Assembly: GCA_024280335.1 (NCBI GenBank)
Contig: JAJRQI010000071.1
Span: forward strand, 1 to 64,000
Reading direction: 5' to 3'
From: Deltaproteobacteria bacterium
Lineage (GTDB): Bacteria > Desulfobacterota > Desulfuromonadia > Desulfuromonadales > Geopsychrobacteraceae
DNA: 64,000 nt
The notes beneath the pieces were generated by a model. That model ran no database searches. It saw nothing but the letters and a program-made list of their open reading frames with translations, and was not told the origin of the DNA. Position numbers and translations under genes: made by a program. Shown one piece after another: positions 8,279 to 17,017 of the stretch (its first letter is position 1; each line of letters starts with the position of its first letter).

Positions 8279-9520
8279 ATGACCGATCATCTCAAGAAAG
8301 AGACCGCACCGCCTGATCGAACCCGCTGCGGAAAACTCTATAAGGCGTTGCGACCGGCACTTGAAGACCAACTGCAGGAAATCTGTCAACAGTTGCGTCA
8401 GCGGCTCGATACACAGGGTTTTTCTGCGACGATCAAATCCCGGGTTAAAAAGTTCGAGAATTATTTCCACAAAATTTCCCAGCTGAAGCCTGAGCCGCCG
8501 GGCGCTGCGCTGCTGATCAGCGATCTGCTCGGCTTGCGGGTGATCAGTCCTTTTCTGGAAGATCTGACCGCGATCGAACAATTAATCACGGCCAACTTTA
8601 ACGTCGTTGACATGGAGCGCAAAGGCGATAGTCACTCCTTCCGCGAGTTCGGTTATGATTCAGTGCATCTGCTGATTCAGCTCGAGGAGACGGTCGGCGA
8701 GCGGCTGCCGAACACCGGTCCCATCTGTGAAATCCAGCTGCGGACCATTTTGCAGGATGCCTGGGCCGAGGTTGAACACGAGCTGGTTTATAAATCGGAC
8801 CTGGTTTTCCCCAACGATTCGATCAAGCGCAAACTTGCTTCCCTCAATGCTTCGCTGGCGCTCTCTGATCTGATTTTTCAGGAAATCCGCGATTACCAGA
8901 AAGAGCTCCGCGCGCGTGGCTTGCAGCGGCGGCAGAGTGTCGAGGAGTTGTTATCGGCGGCCCGGCCGATCGAGATTGATCGGCTGCCCGAAGGGGTGTT
9001 GGGCGTTGCTGATGAAAGCATGGTTGATGATGACGGCAAAGAGTCGCCGCAGGGGTTGGAGAAGTCGATGTTTCGTGCGCTGCAAGAGCACAGCAACAAG
9101 AACTTTCCGGCGGCAATCAGAATCTACGGCCAGATTCTGCGTATGAAGCTTGAGGCGACGCTTCGCTCGTTGGTCTACAATCATCGCGGCATGGCGCTCT
9201 TTGCGCTGGCCGAATACCAGCGCGCAATCGAGGATTTTTCCAAGGCCCTCCAATACAACGAGGAGAACGGTCGGGCCTGGTGCAATCGCGGTCTGGTTTA
9301 CCGGGTGCAGGGAAAATATGACCAGTCACTGGCAGACTATGATCAGGCGATCAACCTTTCCTCGACCTCACTGGATGGTTTCTGGGGGCGGGCCCAGACC
9401 TGTTTTGAGATGAAGCTGTTCAGCCGGGCACTCAATGATTGCCGGATTGCACTCAGCCTGCAGGACGATTTTCTCCCCGCCCAGGAGTTGGAAAAAACCA
9501 TCCAGCGGGGGATGTTTTAA
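8279..9520 (+). CDS. RelA/SpoT-domain alarmone synthetase-like protein with TPR tail
   Basis: A 413-residue protein. The RelA/SpoT synthetase domain (about residues 40-200) is recognised from SRVKKFENYFHKI, ISDLLGLRVI, FGYDSVHLLI and CEIQLRTILQDAWAEVEHELVYK, the block with the EIQxRT and WAExEH motifs. There is no HD hydrolase domain and no TGS/ACT region, so it is not a classical Rel or SpoT. From about residue 265 to the end it carries tandem tetratricopeptide repeats (for example RAWCNRGLVYRVQGKYDQSL), suited to protein docking. The usual Arg in GYRS is Asp here, so (p)ppGpp synthesis should be tested, not assumed. A GGAGG ribosome site precedes the ATG. Confidence 0.82.
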   Translation: MTDHLKKETAPPDRTRCGKLYKALRPALEDQLQEICQQLRQRLDTQGFSATIKSRVKKFENYFHKISQLKPEPPGAALLISDLLGLRVISPFLEDLTAIEQLITANFNVVDMERKGDSHSFREFGYDSVHLLIQLEETVGERLPNTGPICEIQLRTILQDAWAEVEHELVYKSDLVFPNDSIKRKLASLNASLALSDLIFQEIRDYQKELRARGLQRRQSVEELLSAARPIEIDRLPEGVLGVADESMVDDDGKESPQGLEKSMFRALQEHSNKNFPAAIRIYGQILRMKLEATLRSLVYNHRGMALFALAEYQRAIEDFSKALQYNEENGRAWCNRGLVYRVQGKYDQSLADYDQAINLSSTSLDGFWGRAQTCFEMKLFSRALNDCRIALSLQDDFLPAQELEKTIQRGMF

Positions 9521-9593
9521 GTGGTACACATAAACCTGTTTCCTTGATCTATTTCGATGTTATTGACCCTTCCTCGCAGGAGTTTGAGCCTCG

Positions 9594-10406
9594 ATGAGCA
9601 GTTATCTCCTTTCACTCCACCCGGTCTGGCAGGCATTTCTGGCGACCCTGTTTACCTGGCTGTTGACCGCACTTGGCGCTGGAACCGTCTATTTGAGTCA
9701 GCAACCGAGCCGAAAAATGCTCGATTCCATGCTCGGCTTCGCTGCCGGTGTGATGATCGCTGCCAGCTACTGGTCGTTGCTGGCTCCGGCACTGGAAATG
9801 GGTGAAGGGAAATCTTTTCCCGCCTGGTTGCCGGTCGCTTTCGGTTTTCTCTGTGGCGGCGGTTTTTTGCGTCTGATCGATAAATTTCTACCCCACCTGC
9901 ACCTGAATTTCCCCCGCTCCGAGGCGGAAGGGATCGAAACCGACTGGCGGCGCAGTACCTTGCTGGTGCTGGCGATCACCCTGCACAATATCCCCGAAGG
10001 ATTAGCCGTCGGAGTCGCTTTCGGGGCGGTTGGCGCTGGTTTCCCGGAAGCCTCAATGGCCGGGGCCATCGCTCTGGCGCTGGGGATCGGTATTCAGAAC
10101 TTCCCGGAAGGGATGGCGGTCGCAGTACCGTTGCGGCGCGAGGGCCTATCGCAACATAAGAGCTTTATGGCTGGGCAACTATCTGGTATGGTCGAGATCG
10201 TCGCCGGAGTGGCGGGCGCGGCACTGGTGGTCTTTGCCCGGCCGATCCTGCCCTTCTCCCTGGCCTTCGCCGCCGGGGCGATGATCTTTGTCGTCGTCGA
10301 AGAGGTGATCCCCGAGTCGCAACGGGGAGAGAATACCGATATCGCCACCATGGGGGTGATGCTCGGCTTTACAGTGATGATGATTCTTGATGTGGCACTA
10401 GGTTAA
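9594..10406 (+). CDS. ZIP-family divalent metal transporter
   Basis: A 270-residue integral membrane protein with about eight hydrophobic segments. The metal-binding transmembrane helices are clear: LHNIPEGLAVGVAFGAVG (helix IV, His-Asn-x-x-Pro-Glu-Gly) and QNFPEGMAVAVPLRREG (helix V). VVEEVIPES lies near the end. This is the ZupT/GufA branch of the ZIP family, which takes up zinc and sometimes iron, manganese or cobalt. The ATG is preceded by a GCAGGAG site. It ends 13 bases before the tRNA, with no terminator in between. A start at 9557 in another frame is a shadow. Confidence 0.88.
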   Translation: MSSYLLSLHPVWQAFLATLFTWLLTALGAGTVYLSQQPSRKMLDSMLGFAAGVMIAASYWSLLAPALEMGEGKSFPAWLPVAFGFLCGGGFLRLIDKFLPHLHLNFPRSEAEGIETDWRRSTLLVLAITLHNIPEGLAVGVAFGAVGAGFPEASMAGAIALALGIGIQNFPEGMAVAVPLRREGLSQHKSFMAGQLSGMVEIVAGVAGAALVVFARPILPFSLAFAAGAMIFVVVEEVIPESQRGENTDIATMGVMLGFTVMMILDVALG

Positions 10407-10419
10407 TAACAGAAATTTC

Positions 10420-10495
<76 letters not shown>

Positions 10496-10500
10496 TTAAA

Positions 10501-10545
10501 GACAAAGGCTTATGCAGATCATTCTGCGTAAGCCTTTGTCTTTTT
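10501..10545 (+). terminator. Rho-independent terminator after tRNA-Ala
   Basis: A 17-bp stem (10501-10517 with 10524-10540, one G-U pair) with a six-base loop, followed by five T. It begins five bases after the tRNA and should end a ZIP-tRNA transcript or the tRNA transcript alone. Confidence 0.93.
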
Positions 10546-10875
10546 GTGCCCAAAGCAGAAAAAATCGAACAATAACAAAACATGGATAAATTATCAGTAA
10601 AACATAAATAAAACATTGACAAGGGCAAAGTGACAACCTAAGCTTAAAACAAACAATGTTCTGCTAAACTCATCAGGAGCAGATCCGTTGCACCTCTGGT
10701 TACACTCAACAGCACTGGCGGGCTCCAATTGACAGATAGAATCATGTTCTTCAACGAAAATATCGATCTCAAGTTAAGGGTGCCCATAACCTGTTGGCGT
10801 AGAGGGCCCCCCAAATTTCAATCCAGACCATCCGAATGGCGGATGGTCACTGGGCAATAACATCAGAAGGGAGAG
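10546..10875. other. 330-bp intergenic region before the TRAP operon
   Basis: No supported gene lies here. A TTGACA occurs near 10616-10622 and another near 10729-10735, but neither has a good -10 at the right distance. The one distinct structure is the inverted repeat at 10827-10847, listed separately. A frame starting around 10744 has no family resemblance. Confidence 0.5.
10827..10847 (+). promoter_or_regulatory. Inverted repeat just upstream of dctP
   Basis: ACCATCCG (10827-10834) and CGGATGGT (10840-10847) are perfect arms around AATGG, ending 28 bases before the dctP start. No T-run follows, so it is not a terminator. It could be an operator, for instance for the MarR-like regulator of this locus, or a leader hairpin. 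Confidence 0.35.
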
Positions 10876-11862
10876 ATGAGGATGCTGAGAAAGAGCGTAT
10901 TGGCGGTAGTTCTGATTGGACTGTTCTTTGTGACTCAAGGCTGGGCTGCGGGTGTCGTTAAGCTGGACCTGAATGCAATCTATGGTGCCACAAGCTTTCA
11001 CACGGTAGGTGCAATGGATTTTGCCAAGCTGGCGGATAAATACTCCGACGGCAGTGTGAAGATAACGGTTCATCCCGGCGGTAGTCTTGGATTTAAAGGT
11101 CCGGAACTGCTCAAGGTCGTCAAGGATGGTCAGGTCCCGATGTCCGATATTCTGATGGGTGTTGTTGCTGGTAGTGAGCATGCTTTTGGTATCAGCTCTC
11201 TACCTCGTCTTGTCGGTGGTTTCGATGACGCAAAGCGTCTTTATAATGATTCGAAACCGATTTATGAAAAATCTGCGCTCAGATGGAAGCAGAAGTTTCT
11301 CTATGCTGCTCCCTGGCCTCCCAGTGGTTTGGTGACAAAAAACATTGTCAACTCGAAGGCCGATCTGAAAAATCTCAAAACCAGAACCTATGATAAAAAC
11401 GGAGCCGAATTCCTGCGTTCACTCGGCGGATCTCCGGTCTCCCTGCCCTGGGGTGAAGTCTATTCTTCTTTGACCACCGGTATGATCGACTCGGTTCTTA
11501 CCTCGGCCGAATCCTCAAAAAATGGCAAGTTCTGGGAAGTTCTTAAAGGGTTTAAAAAGATCAACTATGCATACCCGCTCAACATGGTCACCATAAATAT
11601 GGATTACTGGAATGCCATGTCCAAATCACAGCAGGATGCGATTTTGAAGGCCGCTGCTGAAACCGAGAAAAAGCAATGGCAAAATTCTCAGGCGCGCCAT
11701 GAAGAGGGGATCAAGGTCATTCAGGAGCATGGCATGGTTGTTTCTGAAGAGAGTGCCGAATTTGGTAAAACTCTGGATGTTGCCGCAAAAACAATCGTTG
11801 CCGGGTTCAAGGCAAAGTCGAAGGCAAATGTTAAAGCACTTTTGGATAAGTACACGAAATGA
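10876..11862 (+). CDS. TRAP transporter periplasmic substrate-binding protein (DctP family)
   Basis: A 328-residue exported protein. The signal peptide covers about residues 1-24 and ends ...VTQGWA. The mature part follows the DctP fold, with HTVGAMDFAKLADKYSDGSV near the start and the conserved region LKNLKTRTYDKNGAEFL, whose Arg normally salt-bridges the carboxylate of the ligand, then WGEVYSSLTTGMIDSV. It captures an organic acid for the membrane subunits encoded next. Neighbouring oxoprolinase genes suggest 5-oxoproline or a related cyclic acid, which is inference. GGGAGAG precedes the ATG. The stop overlaps the next start as ATGA. Confidence 0.9.
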   Translation: MRMLRKSVLAVVLIGLFFVTQGWAAGVVKLDLNAIYGATSFHTVGAMDFAKLADKYSDGSVKITVHPGGSLGFKGPELLKVVKDGQVPMSDILMGVVAGSEHAFGISSLPRLVGGFDDAKRLYNDSKPIYEKSALRWKQKFLYAAPWPPSGLVTKNIVNSKADLKNLKTRTYDKNGAEFLRSLGGSPVSLPWGEVYSSLTTGMIDSVLTSAESSKNGKFWEVLKGFKKINYAYPLNMVTINMDYWNAMSKSQQDAILKAAAETEKKQWQNSQARHEEGIKVIQEHGMVVSEESAEFGKTLDVAAKTIVAGFKAKSKANVKALLDKYTK

Positions 11863-12356
11863 TGGAGAAGTTCGTCAAAGGGATAGATACGTTCTCGAAG
11901 GTGGGGGCGTATCTATCTGCCCTTTGCATGCTGGCAATCGTTGGTTTGATTGTGGTTGAGGTTATCTGTCGCACCTTTTTTAATTTCTCAACCTTTATTG
12001 CCGACGAATACAGTGGCTATCTCATGGTCGCCGCTGTCATGGCGGGCCTGGCTTTTACCCTGAAGTCTGATTCTCATATCAGAATCTCGATTCTAACGGC
12101 TAACCTCAGTCCCGAGCCCAAACGCTACCTGGAGTCGGTGGCAACCCTGATCGCAATGTCTATCACCATGTTTATCCTCTATCATGCTGTCCTCATGGTT
12201 TATGACACCTACAGCTACGACATGCTGGCAGATTCGATCTCGGAAACACCCCTTTATCTACCGCAGATAATGGTCGCGGTCGGTCTGTTTGGGCTGGCCC
12301 TGCAGCTGTTAGCGGAGTTTGTAAGGAGGTTGCCGTTTTGTTCTCGGAACCGTTAA
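11859..12356 (+). CDS. TRAP transporter small permease (DctQ family)
   Basis: A 165-residue inner-membrane protein with four hydrophobic helices (around residues 15-37, 50-67, 93-114 and 130-152) and the family pattern FIADEYSGYLMVAAVMAGLAF, containing the conserved DE(Y/F) segment. With the large DctM subunit it forms the sodium- or proton-driven permease that receives ligand from DctP. It begins inside the DctP stop (two adjacent ATGs, either could be used) and its 3' end contains the ribosome site of dctM. Confidence 0.87.
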   Translation: MMEKFVKGIDTFSKVGAYLSALCMLAIVGLIVVEVICRTFFNFSTFIADEYSGYLMVAAVMAGLAFTLKSDSHIRISILTANLSPEPKRYLESVATLIAMSITMFILYHAVLMVYDTYSYDMLADSISETPLYLPQIMVAVGLFGLALQLLAEFVRRLPFCSRNR

Positions 12357-13675
12357 TCCTGACAATCTGTCTGTTTGTTGTCCTGCTGGTACTCCTCCTC
12401 GGGGGAGTCTGGATTGGATTTACTCTCTTCGGGGTTGGTATCGCGGGGCTGCTCCTTTATCCCAGCAATCTGCCTCCGTCGATGTCGATCTGGGACAAAA
12501 TTGGCGGCCTGATGGCCAATTCGGTCTGGAACAGTATGAACTCATGGGCTCTTACGGCCTTGCCTCTGTTCATACTGATGGGCGAGATCCTGTTCCGAAC
12601 TTCCATTTCAACCAAGCTTTTGAACGGTCTTGTCCCTGGGCTGTCTGCTATTCCTGGCCGTCTTCTCCATATTAATGTCTTTGCTTGTTCTCTGTTTGCC
12701 GCAGTATCCGGATCAAGCGCAGCAACCACCGCGACTGTTGGCAAGATCACCCTTGACGAGTTATCCGAGCGGGGTTACGACCGTTCCCTGGCAATTGGCT
12801 CCTTGGCCGGAGCGGGAACTCTCGGTTTTCTCATCCCGCCCAGTTTGATTATGATCATCTACGGGGTGTTGTCAGATTCCTCGATAGGCAAACTGTTCAT
12901 CGCTGGTATCGTCCCTGGCATACTGCTGGCCTTGATGTACACGATCTATATTATTATCCAAGCAAAGCTGAAACCGGGCATCGTTCCTGATAGTACTGAA
13001 ACCTACTCTTTTGCCCAGAAAATGGCTGCGTTAAAAGAGCTGTTTCCTGTGATGCTCCTGGTTGTTCTCGTTCTTGGCGGGATTTATATGGGAGTTACCA
13101 CCCCAACGGAAGCCGCAGCAATGGGGGTGGTCGGTGCTCTGGGGCTTGCTGCAGCCTACCGGTGTTTGAACTGGGAGAATTTTCGTGAAGCACTGATGAG
13201 TGCCGTTCAAACCACAGGCATGATCTGTCTGATCATTTCCGGGGCGGCATTTTTGTCCCAAGTGGTTGGTTTCATCGGGATTGCCAGCGGGATAAGTTCT
13301 TACATTGCCAGTTTGAATGCCTCACCCTACGTGTTGCTCATTGTTCTTGGTTTTATGTATTTGCTGCTGGGGATGATCCTTGACGGTATTTCGATTGTTG
13401 TCATGACCTTGCCAATCGTTTTGCCGATTATCGTAGCGGCTGGTTTTGATCCTCTCTGGTTCGGTATTTTCCTGGTTATTATGGTCGAACTTTCGCAGAT
13501 TACGCCACCAGTCGGTTTCAGCCTCTTCGTTATTCAGGGAATCGCCAATGTGCCGATCAGTGAGATTATCAAGGCCACGGTGCCGTTCTTTTTGATCATG
13601 ATCTTGATGGTTATTATCTTATCGATCTTCCCGGAGTTGGTGCTTTACTTGCCGAATGTCATGGTTGGGAAGTAA
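12338..13675 (+). CDS. TRAP transporter large permease (DctM family)
   Basis: A 445-residue polytopic membrane protein, the transport-catalysing subunit, with about a dozen hydrophobic segments. Family marks include ALPLFILMGEILFRT, AVSGSSAATTATVG, LAGAGTLGFLIPPSLIMIIYG and VELSQITPPVGFSLFVIQG. The likely start is TTG at 12338, because AGGAGG lies eight bases before it and the protein then begins MFSEPLILTI, as expected. This makes an overlap with the dctQ end, so translation is coupled. The oxoprolinase gene pxpB follows four bases after the stop, tying transport to hydrolysis. Confidence 0.9.
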   Translation: MFSEPLILTICLFVVLLVLLLGGVWIGFTLFGVGIAGLLLYPSNLPPSMSIWDKIGGLMANSVWNSMNSWALTALPLFILMGEILFRTSISTKLLNGLVPGLSAIPGRLLHINVFACSLFAAVSGSSAATTATVGKITLDELSERGYDRSLAIGSLAGAGTLGFLIPPSLIMIIYGVLSDSSIGKLFIAGIVPGILLALMYTIYIIIQAKLKPGIVPDSTETYSFAQKMAALKELFPVMLLVVLVLGGIYMGVTTPTEAAAMGVVGALGLAAAYRCLNWENFREALMSAVQTTGMICLIISGAAFLSQVVGFIGIASGISSYIASLNASPYVLLIVLGFMYLLLGMILDGISIVVMTLPIVLPIIVAAGFDPLWFGIFLVIMVELSQITPPVGFSLFVIQGIANVPISEIIKATVPFFLIMILMVIILSIFPELVLYLPNVMVGK

Positions 13676-13679
13676 AACA

Positions 13680-14429
13680 ATGAAGAAGCCGCGTTTTCTA
13701 AATCTGGGTGATAGTGCCCTGACTCTGGAATTTGGCGACAGGATTGACCAGCAGCTTGTTTCGGCAGTTTCTGCTTTTGATACCCGATTAATGCAGGAAA
13801 AAGAGGCTGGCAGACTGAACGGGGTTATTGAAACGGTTCCGACCTTTCGCTCTCTGACGGTTATTTTCGATCCATTGGTAATCTCTCGATCTGACTTGCA
13901 AGGTCGACTGTTACTGCTGTTGGAGAAGGTCGAAACCGATAATCGACAGAAGGGCCGACATTGGCGTTTGCCGGTCTGTTATGGGGGAGATTATGGCCCC
14001 GATCTCGAGTCGGCCGCGGCCTCTCTTGGGCTGACCCCGGAAAAGGTTATCGACCTCCATGCCAGCCAGACCTATCTGGTTTACATGATCGGATTTCTGC
14101 CGGGCTTTCCTTACATGGGGGATGTCGATCCTGCGCTGCACATGCCCCGTCTGACGGAACCACGGGTCCGGGTCCCGGTCGGGTCGGTTGCCATCACTGG
14201 CCAGCAAACGGCAATTTATCCCTGGGAGAGTCCAGGGGGATGGCAACTGCTGGGCCGTTGCCCGCTTGCCCTGTTCGATGCTCAACGTTCAGAACCGGCA
14301 TTGCTCGGCCCCGGAGACCGGGTTGAATTTCAGGTCATTTCCGAAGACCGTTATCAAGAGCTTGTCGAACAAACGCTTGAGAATTCGCTCGATTTTAGTC
14401 AGTTTCTGCACAAGGAGGTCAAGACATGA
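13680..14429 (+). CDS. pxpB: 5-oxoprolinase subunit PxpB
   Basis: A 249-residue protein of the KipI/allophanate-hydrolase subunit 1 family. The core motif is IGFLPGFPYMGDVD, followed by PRVRVPVGSVAITGQQTAIYP and ESPGGWQLLGR. With PxpA and PxpC it forms an ATP-dependent 5-oxoprolinase opening 5-oxo-L-proline to L-glutamate (known from E. coli and B. subtilis). The ATG at 13680 is chosen since the protein then begins MKKPRFLNLGDSALTLEFGD, the usual family opening. It overlaps pxpC by ATGA. Confidence 0.9.
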   Translation: MKKPRFLNLGDSALTLEFGDRIDQQLVSAVSAFDTRLMQEKEAGRLNGVIETVPTFRSLTVIFDPLVISRSDLQGRLLLLLEKVETDNRQKGRHWRLPVCYGGDYGPDLESAAASLGLTPEKVIDLHASQTYLVYMIGFLPGFPYMGDVDPALHMPRLTEPRVRVPVGSVAITGQQTAIYPWESPGGWQLLGRCPLALFDAQRSEPALLGPGDRVEFQVISEDRYQELVEQTLENSLDFSQFLHKEVKT

Positions 14430-15538
14430 CTCCTCGACTCAAGGTCGTCTCTCCAGGAACTTTAGCTTGTATTCAGGATCGGGGCCGATTCGGTTATCGC
14501 CGCATCGGTGTCCCCCAATCAGGCGCACTCCACTCCGATCTGGCATGGGTGGCCAACAGCCTGGCCGGAAACAATGCTGATACGGCGCTTATCGAGTTTT
14601 TTTTCTCCGGGCCAACTCTTCGTCTGGAGGAAGGGGCTTTGAGACTGGCCCTGGCCGGAGATTTCTCCGCTGAATTGATCCGCGACAAGGTGAAGCGTAC
14701 CCTGAACTCTTGGAGAACCATCACTCTTGAAGCCGGTGATACCCTGCAGATCGGACCGGTGATGTCCGGCAAGGCGGGTTATGTCGCTGTCAGTGGCGGC
14801 CTGGATCTGCCAGACGTCATGGGAAGTAGCGCGACCTACCTGCGTGGCGGTTTCGGGGGGATTGACGGCCAAAAATTGCTGCCCGATTCTCCCCTTGCCG
14901 CCGCCGGGGAGACTCTTGACCCTGGTCCCGACCAGCAACTTCCCCGCTCGTCCGATTTAGCTAGCCTCGGGCTTAAACAATCTGCTTCCGAACAGGATCT
15001 GCCCACTTGCATCCGGGTCATCCTGGGTCCGCAGGAGGATTACTTTACCGACGCCGCGCGACAGGATTTCCTGACCGGCATCTATAAGGTGAGTCAGGAG
15101 TCGGATCGCATGGGCAGCCGTCTGGAAGGTCCGATTCTGGTTCATCATCCCGATAAGAACCCCGAAATTATTTCTGACGGCATTGTTCCCGGAGCGATTC
15201 AAGTCCCGGGCAATGGTGTGCCGATTGTCCTGTTGGCGGACGGCCCGACTGTCGGAGGCTACCCTAAAATTGCAACTGTGAGTTCCGTCGATTTGCCCAG
15301 ACTGGCGGCTATGCCTCCCGGTAGCCAGCTACGCTTTGAAGCGATCAGCCCCGAAGCCGCTGAATCACTGTTGCGGTCCCACCGAAAAGAACTAGCCGAG
15401 CTGCTCTCCAGCGTCGAACCCCTGGAGTTGACCGGTATCGTCGATATGAAGGCCATGTATAACGCCAGCCTGATCAGCGGCGTGATGGATGCTCTTGAGC
15501 AGCCGGACGTTTTCGAGCCACCTGAGATTCATCCATAA
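14426..15538 (+). CDS. pxpC: 5-oxoprolinase subunit PxpC
   Basis: A 370-residue protein of the KipA/allophanate-hydrolase subunit 2 (biotin-dependent carboxyltransferase-like) family. Marks are VVSPGTLACIQDRGRFGYR, GVPQSGALHSDLAWVAN, AVSGGLDLPDVMGSSATYLRGGFGG, VILGPQEDYF, SDRMGSRLEG and ADGPTVGGYPKIATV. It is the partner of PxpB, and the two are often fused in other organisms. Some databases label this family a biotin-dependent carboxyltransferase, which reflects homology to urea amidolyase and not a demonstrated use of biotin. The product gap to pxpA is 13 bases. Confidence 0.9.
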   Translation: MTPRLKVVSPGTLACIQDRGRFGYRRIGVPQSGALHSDLAWVANSLAGNNADTALIEFFFSGPTLRLEEGALRLALAGDFSAELIRDKVKRTLNSWRTITLEAGDTLQIGPVMSGKAGYVAVSGGLDLPDVMGSSATYLRGGFGGIDGQKLLPDSPLAAAGETLDPGPDQQLPRSSDLASLGLKQSASEQDLPTCIRVILGPQEDYFTDAARQDFLTGIYKVSQESDRMGSRLEGPILVHHPDKNPEIISDGIVPGAIQVPGNGVPIVLLADGPTVGGYPKIATVSSVDLPRLAAMPPGSQLRFEAISPEAAESLLRSHRKELAELLSSVEPLELTGIVDMKAMYNASLISGVMDALEQPDVFEPPEIHP

Positions 15539-15551
15539 AAGGAAGAGCAAT

Positions 15552-16319
15552 ATGAACATCAACCTGAATGCTGATATGGGCGAAAGTTTCGGTGCATACC
15601 AGATAGGCAATGACTCCCTGCTGCTGAAAGTCGTTAAGTCGGCCAACCTGGCCTGCGGTTTTCATGGCGGAGATGCCTTGGTCATGTCTCAGACCGTGGA
15701 GTTGGCATTGCCAGAAAAGGTCAGTATCGGTGCCCATCCGGGTTTTCCCGACCTGCAGGGTTTCGGGCGCAGGGCCATGCATCTTCCCGCCCAGGAGTTG
15801 AAGGCCATGATCATCTACCAGATTGGCGCGTTGGACGGGATCGCCCGCTCCAAGGGAACAAATGTCAGTCACGTCAAGCCGCACGGTGCCCTCAACAATA
15901 TGGCGAGTGAAAATGCTGATTTGGCAAGGGTCGTTGCGGAGGCGGTGCGAGAATATGATCGCGATATGATTCTGTTGGCTCCGGTGCTCTCAGAGTTGGC
16001 GAAAGCGGGCACAGCGGCCGGATTGCCCCTAGCTCTGGAAGTATTCTCCGACCGGGCCTACACAGATGCCGGGCAACTGGTTCCCCGCAGCCAACCTGGC
16101 TCAGTCTTCCATGACAGCGAAGATTGTGTCGCCCAGGTGCTGCGCATGGTCGAACAGGGAGGGGTTGTCAGCATCAATGGCAAATGCCTGCCAACCCCTT
16201 TTCATAGCATCTGCGTTCATGGCGATAACCTGCATTCGGCCGAGACCGCCAATAAGGTCAAACAGGGGGTGGAAGCGGCAGGCTGCACGATTGTCGCGCT
16301 GCCGGAAATTGATCTTTAG
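15552..16319 (+). CDS. pxpA: 5-oxoprolinase subunit PxpA (LamB/YcsF family)
   Basis: A 255-residue protein with all the LamB/YcsF blocks: NLNADMGESFG, ANLACGFHGGD, VSIGAHPGFPDLQGFGRR, SHVKPHGALNN, SDRAYTDAGQLVPR and CVHGDN. The His and Asp residues in these blocks form the hydrolytic metal or substrate site of the family. The ATG at 15552 has GGAAGAG in front and gives the canonical N-terminus; the upstream extension belongs to the pxpC reading region. It converges with the MarR-like gene, whose stop is 20 bases away. Confidence 0.92.
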   Translation: MNINLNADMGESFGAYQIGNDSLLLKVVKSANLACGFHGGDALVMSQTVELALPEKVSIGAHPGFPDLQGFGRRAMHLPAQELKAMIIYQIGALDGIARSKGTNVSHVKPHGALNNMASENADLARVVAEAVREYDRDMILLAPVLSELAKAGTAAGLPLALEVFSDRAYTDAGQLVPRSQPGSVFHDSEDCVAQVLRMVEQGGVVSINGKCLPTPFHSICVHGDNLHSAETANKVKQGVEAAGCTIVALPEIDL

Positions 16320-16339
16320 CCGCTAAAGCTGGTGGTTGT

Positions 16340-16903
16340 TCAGTACGAGGATGCTCCCCGCGAGGCTTGATCGTAAAGGCCGGAAAGGTTGCGCAGAAAT
16401 TTGGCTATGTCGGCCAGCTGTTTTTTTTCATCGTCGTTATTGGCAAAACTGGAAACCAGGCAACTGTCCCGCACCTCTTTGTAGCGGTCGCAGAGTGCTT
16501 TCCCTTCGGGAGTTGTGGAATAGAACATCTCCTTGCCCTTCTTCTCGTTCTGTACCAGACCGGCGGCGACCAGTTTTTTGAGGGAATAGGTGGCGGTATG
16601 GGTATCTTCGATATTCAGAATGAAGCAGATATCTGCCAGACGCTTCTCTTTGTCACGGTGGGTGATATGGTGCAGGATCAGAACGTCAAGCGGTGCCATC
16701 TCTTTAGCGCCGGCGGCGTTCATGCAGCGAATCAGCCAGCGCTGGAAGGCGTTTGACGCAATGATGAGCCCGAACTCAAATTCCGATAGCTCGGGATAGG
16801 CCGTCGCGAGATGGGCCGAAGTAACGATGCGTAAATTGTCTGCTGATTTGCTCGTCGGAAGAGATGTCGATGCTGTCGTTTTGATCGGCTTGTCCTTGGT
16901 CAT
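16340..16903 (-). CDS. MarR-like winged-helix transcriptional regulator
   Basis: A 187-residue protein. Residues 1-30 are Thr/Ser/Lys-rich and probably flexible. The winged helix lies at about residues 65-150, with EMAPLDVLILHHITHRDKEK, RLADICFILNIEDTHTATYSLKKLVAAGLV (the recognition region) and the wing EKKGKEMFYSTTPEGK. It sits between pxpA and the carboxylase genes, convergent with the first and divergent from the second, so it is a good candidate to control one or both, perhaps in response to an acyl-CoA or organic acid. That role is inferred from position only. It resembles a MarR branch lacking obvious redox cysteines in the DNA-binding domain. Confidence 0.82.
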   Translation of the reverse strand: MTKDKPIKTTASTSLPTSKSADNLRIVTSAHLATAYPELSEFEFGLIIASNAFQRWLIRCMNAAGAKEMAPLDVLILHHITHRDKEKRLADICFILNIEDTHTATYSLKKLVAAGLVQNEKKGKEMFYSTTPEGKALCDRYKEVRDSCLVSSFANNDDEKKQLADIAKFLRNLSGLYDQASRGASSY

Positions 16904-17017
16904 GGCTCACCCCTTAATTGGATTCGGACCTTACTCTAACGTGAAAAAGTTGAAAATTAAAACACAAAAAGTAACTTGAGACCTTCAGGAATAATCTCAG
17001 AGCAAGAGGAGTCAATA

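Noticed and set aside
10744-10863. A short frame starting MFFNENIDLKLRV before dctP
   Set aside because: No ribosome site, no resemblance, and it contains the inverted repeat at 10827-10847.
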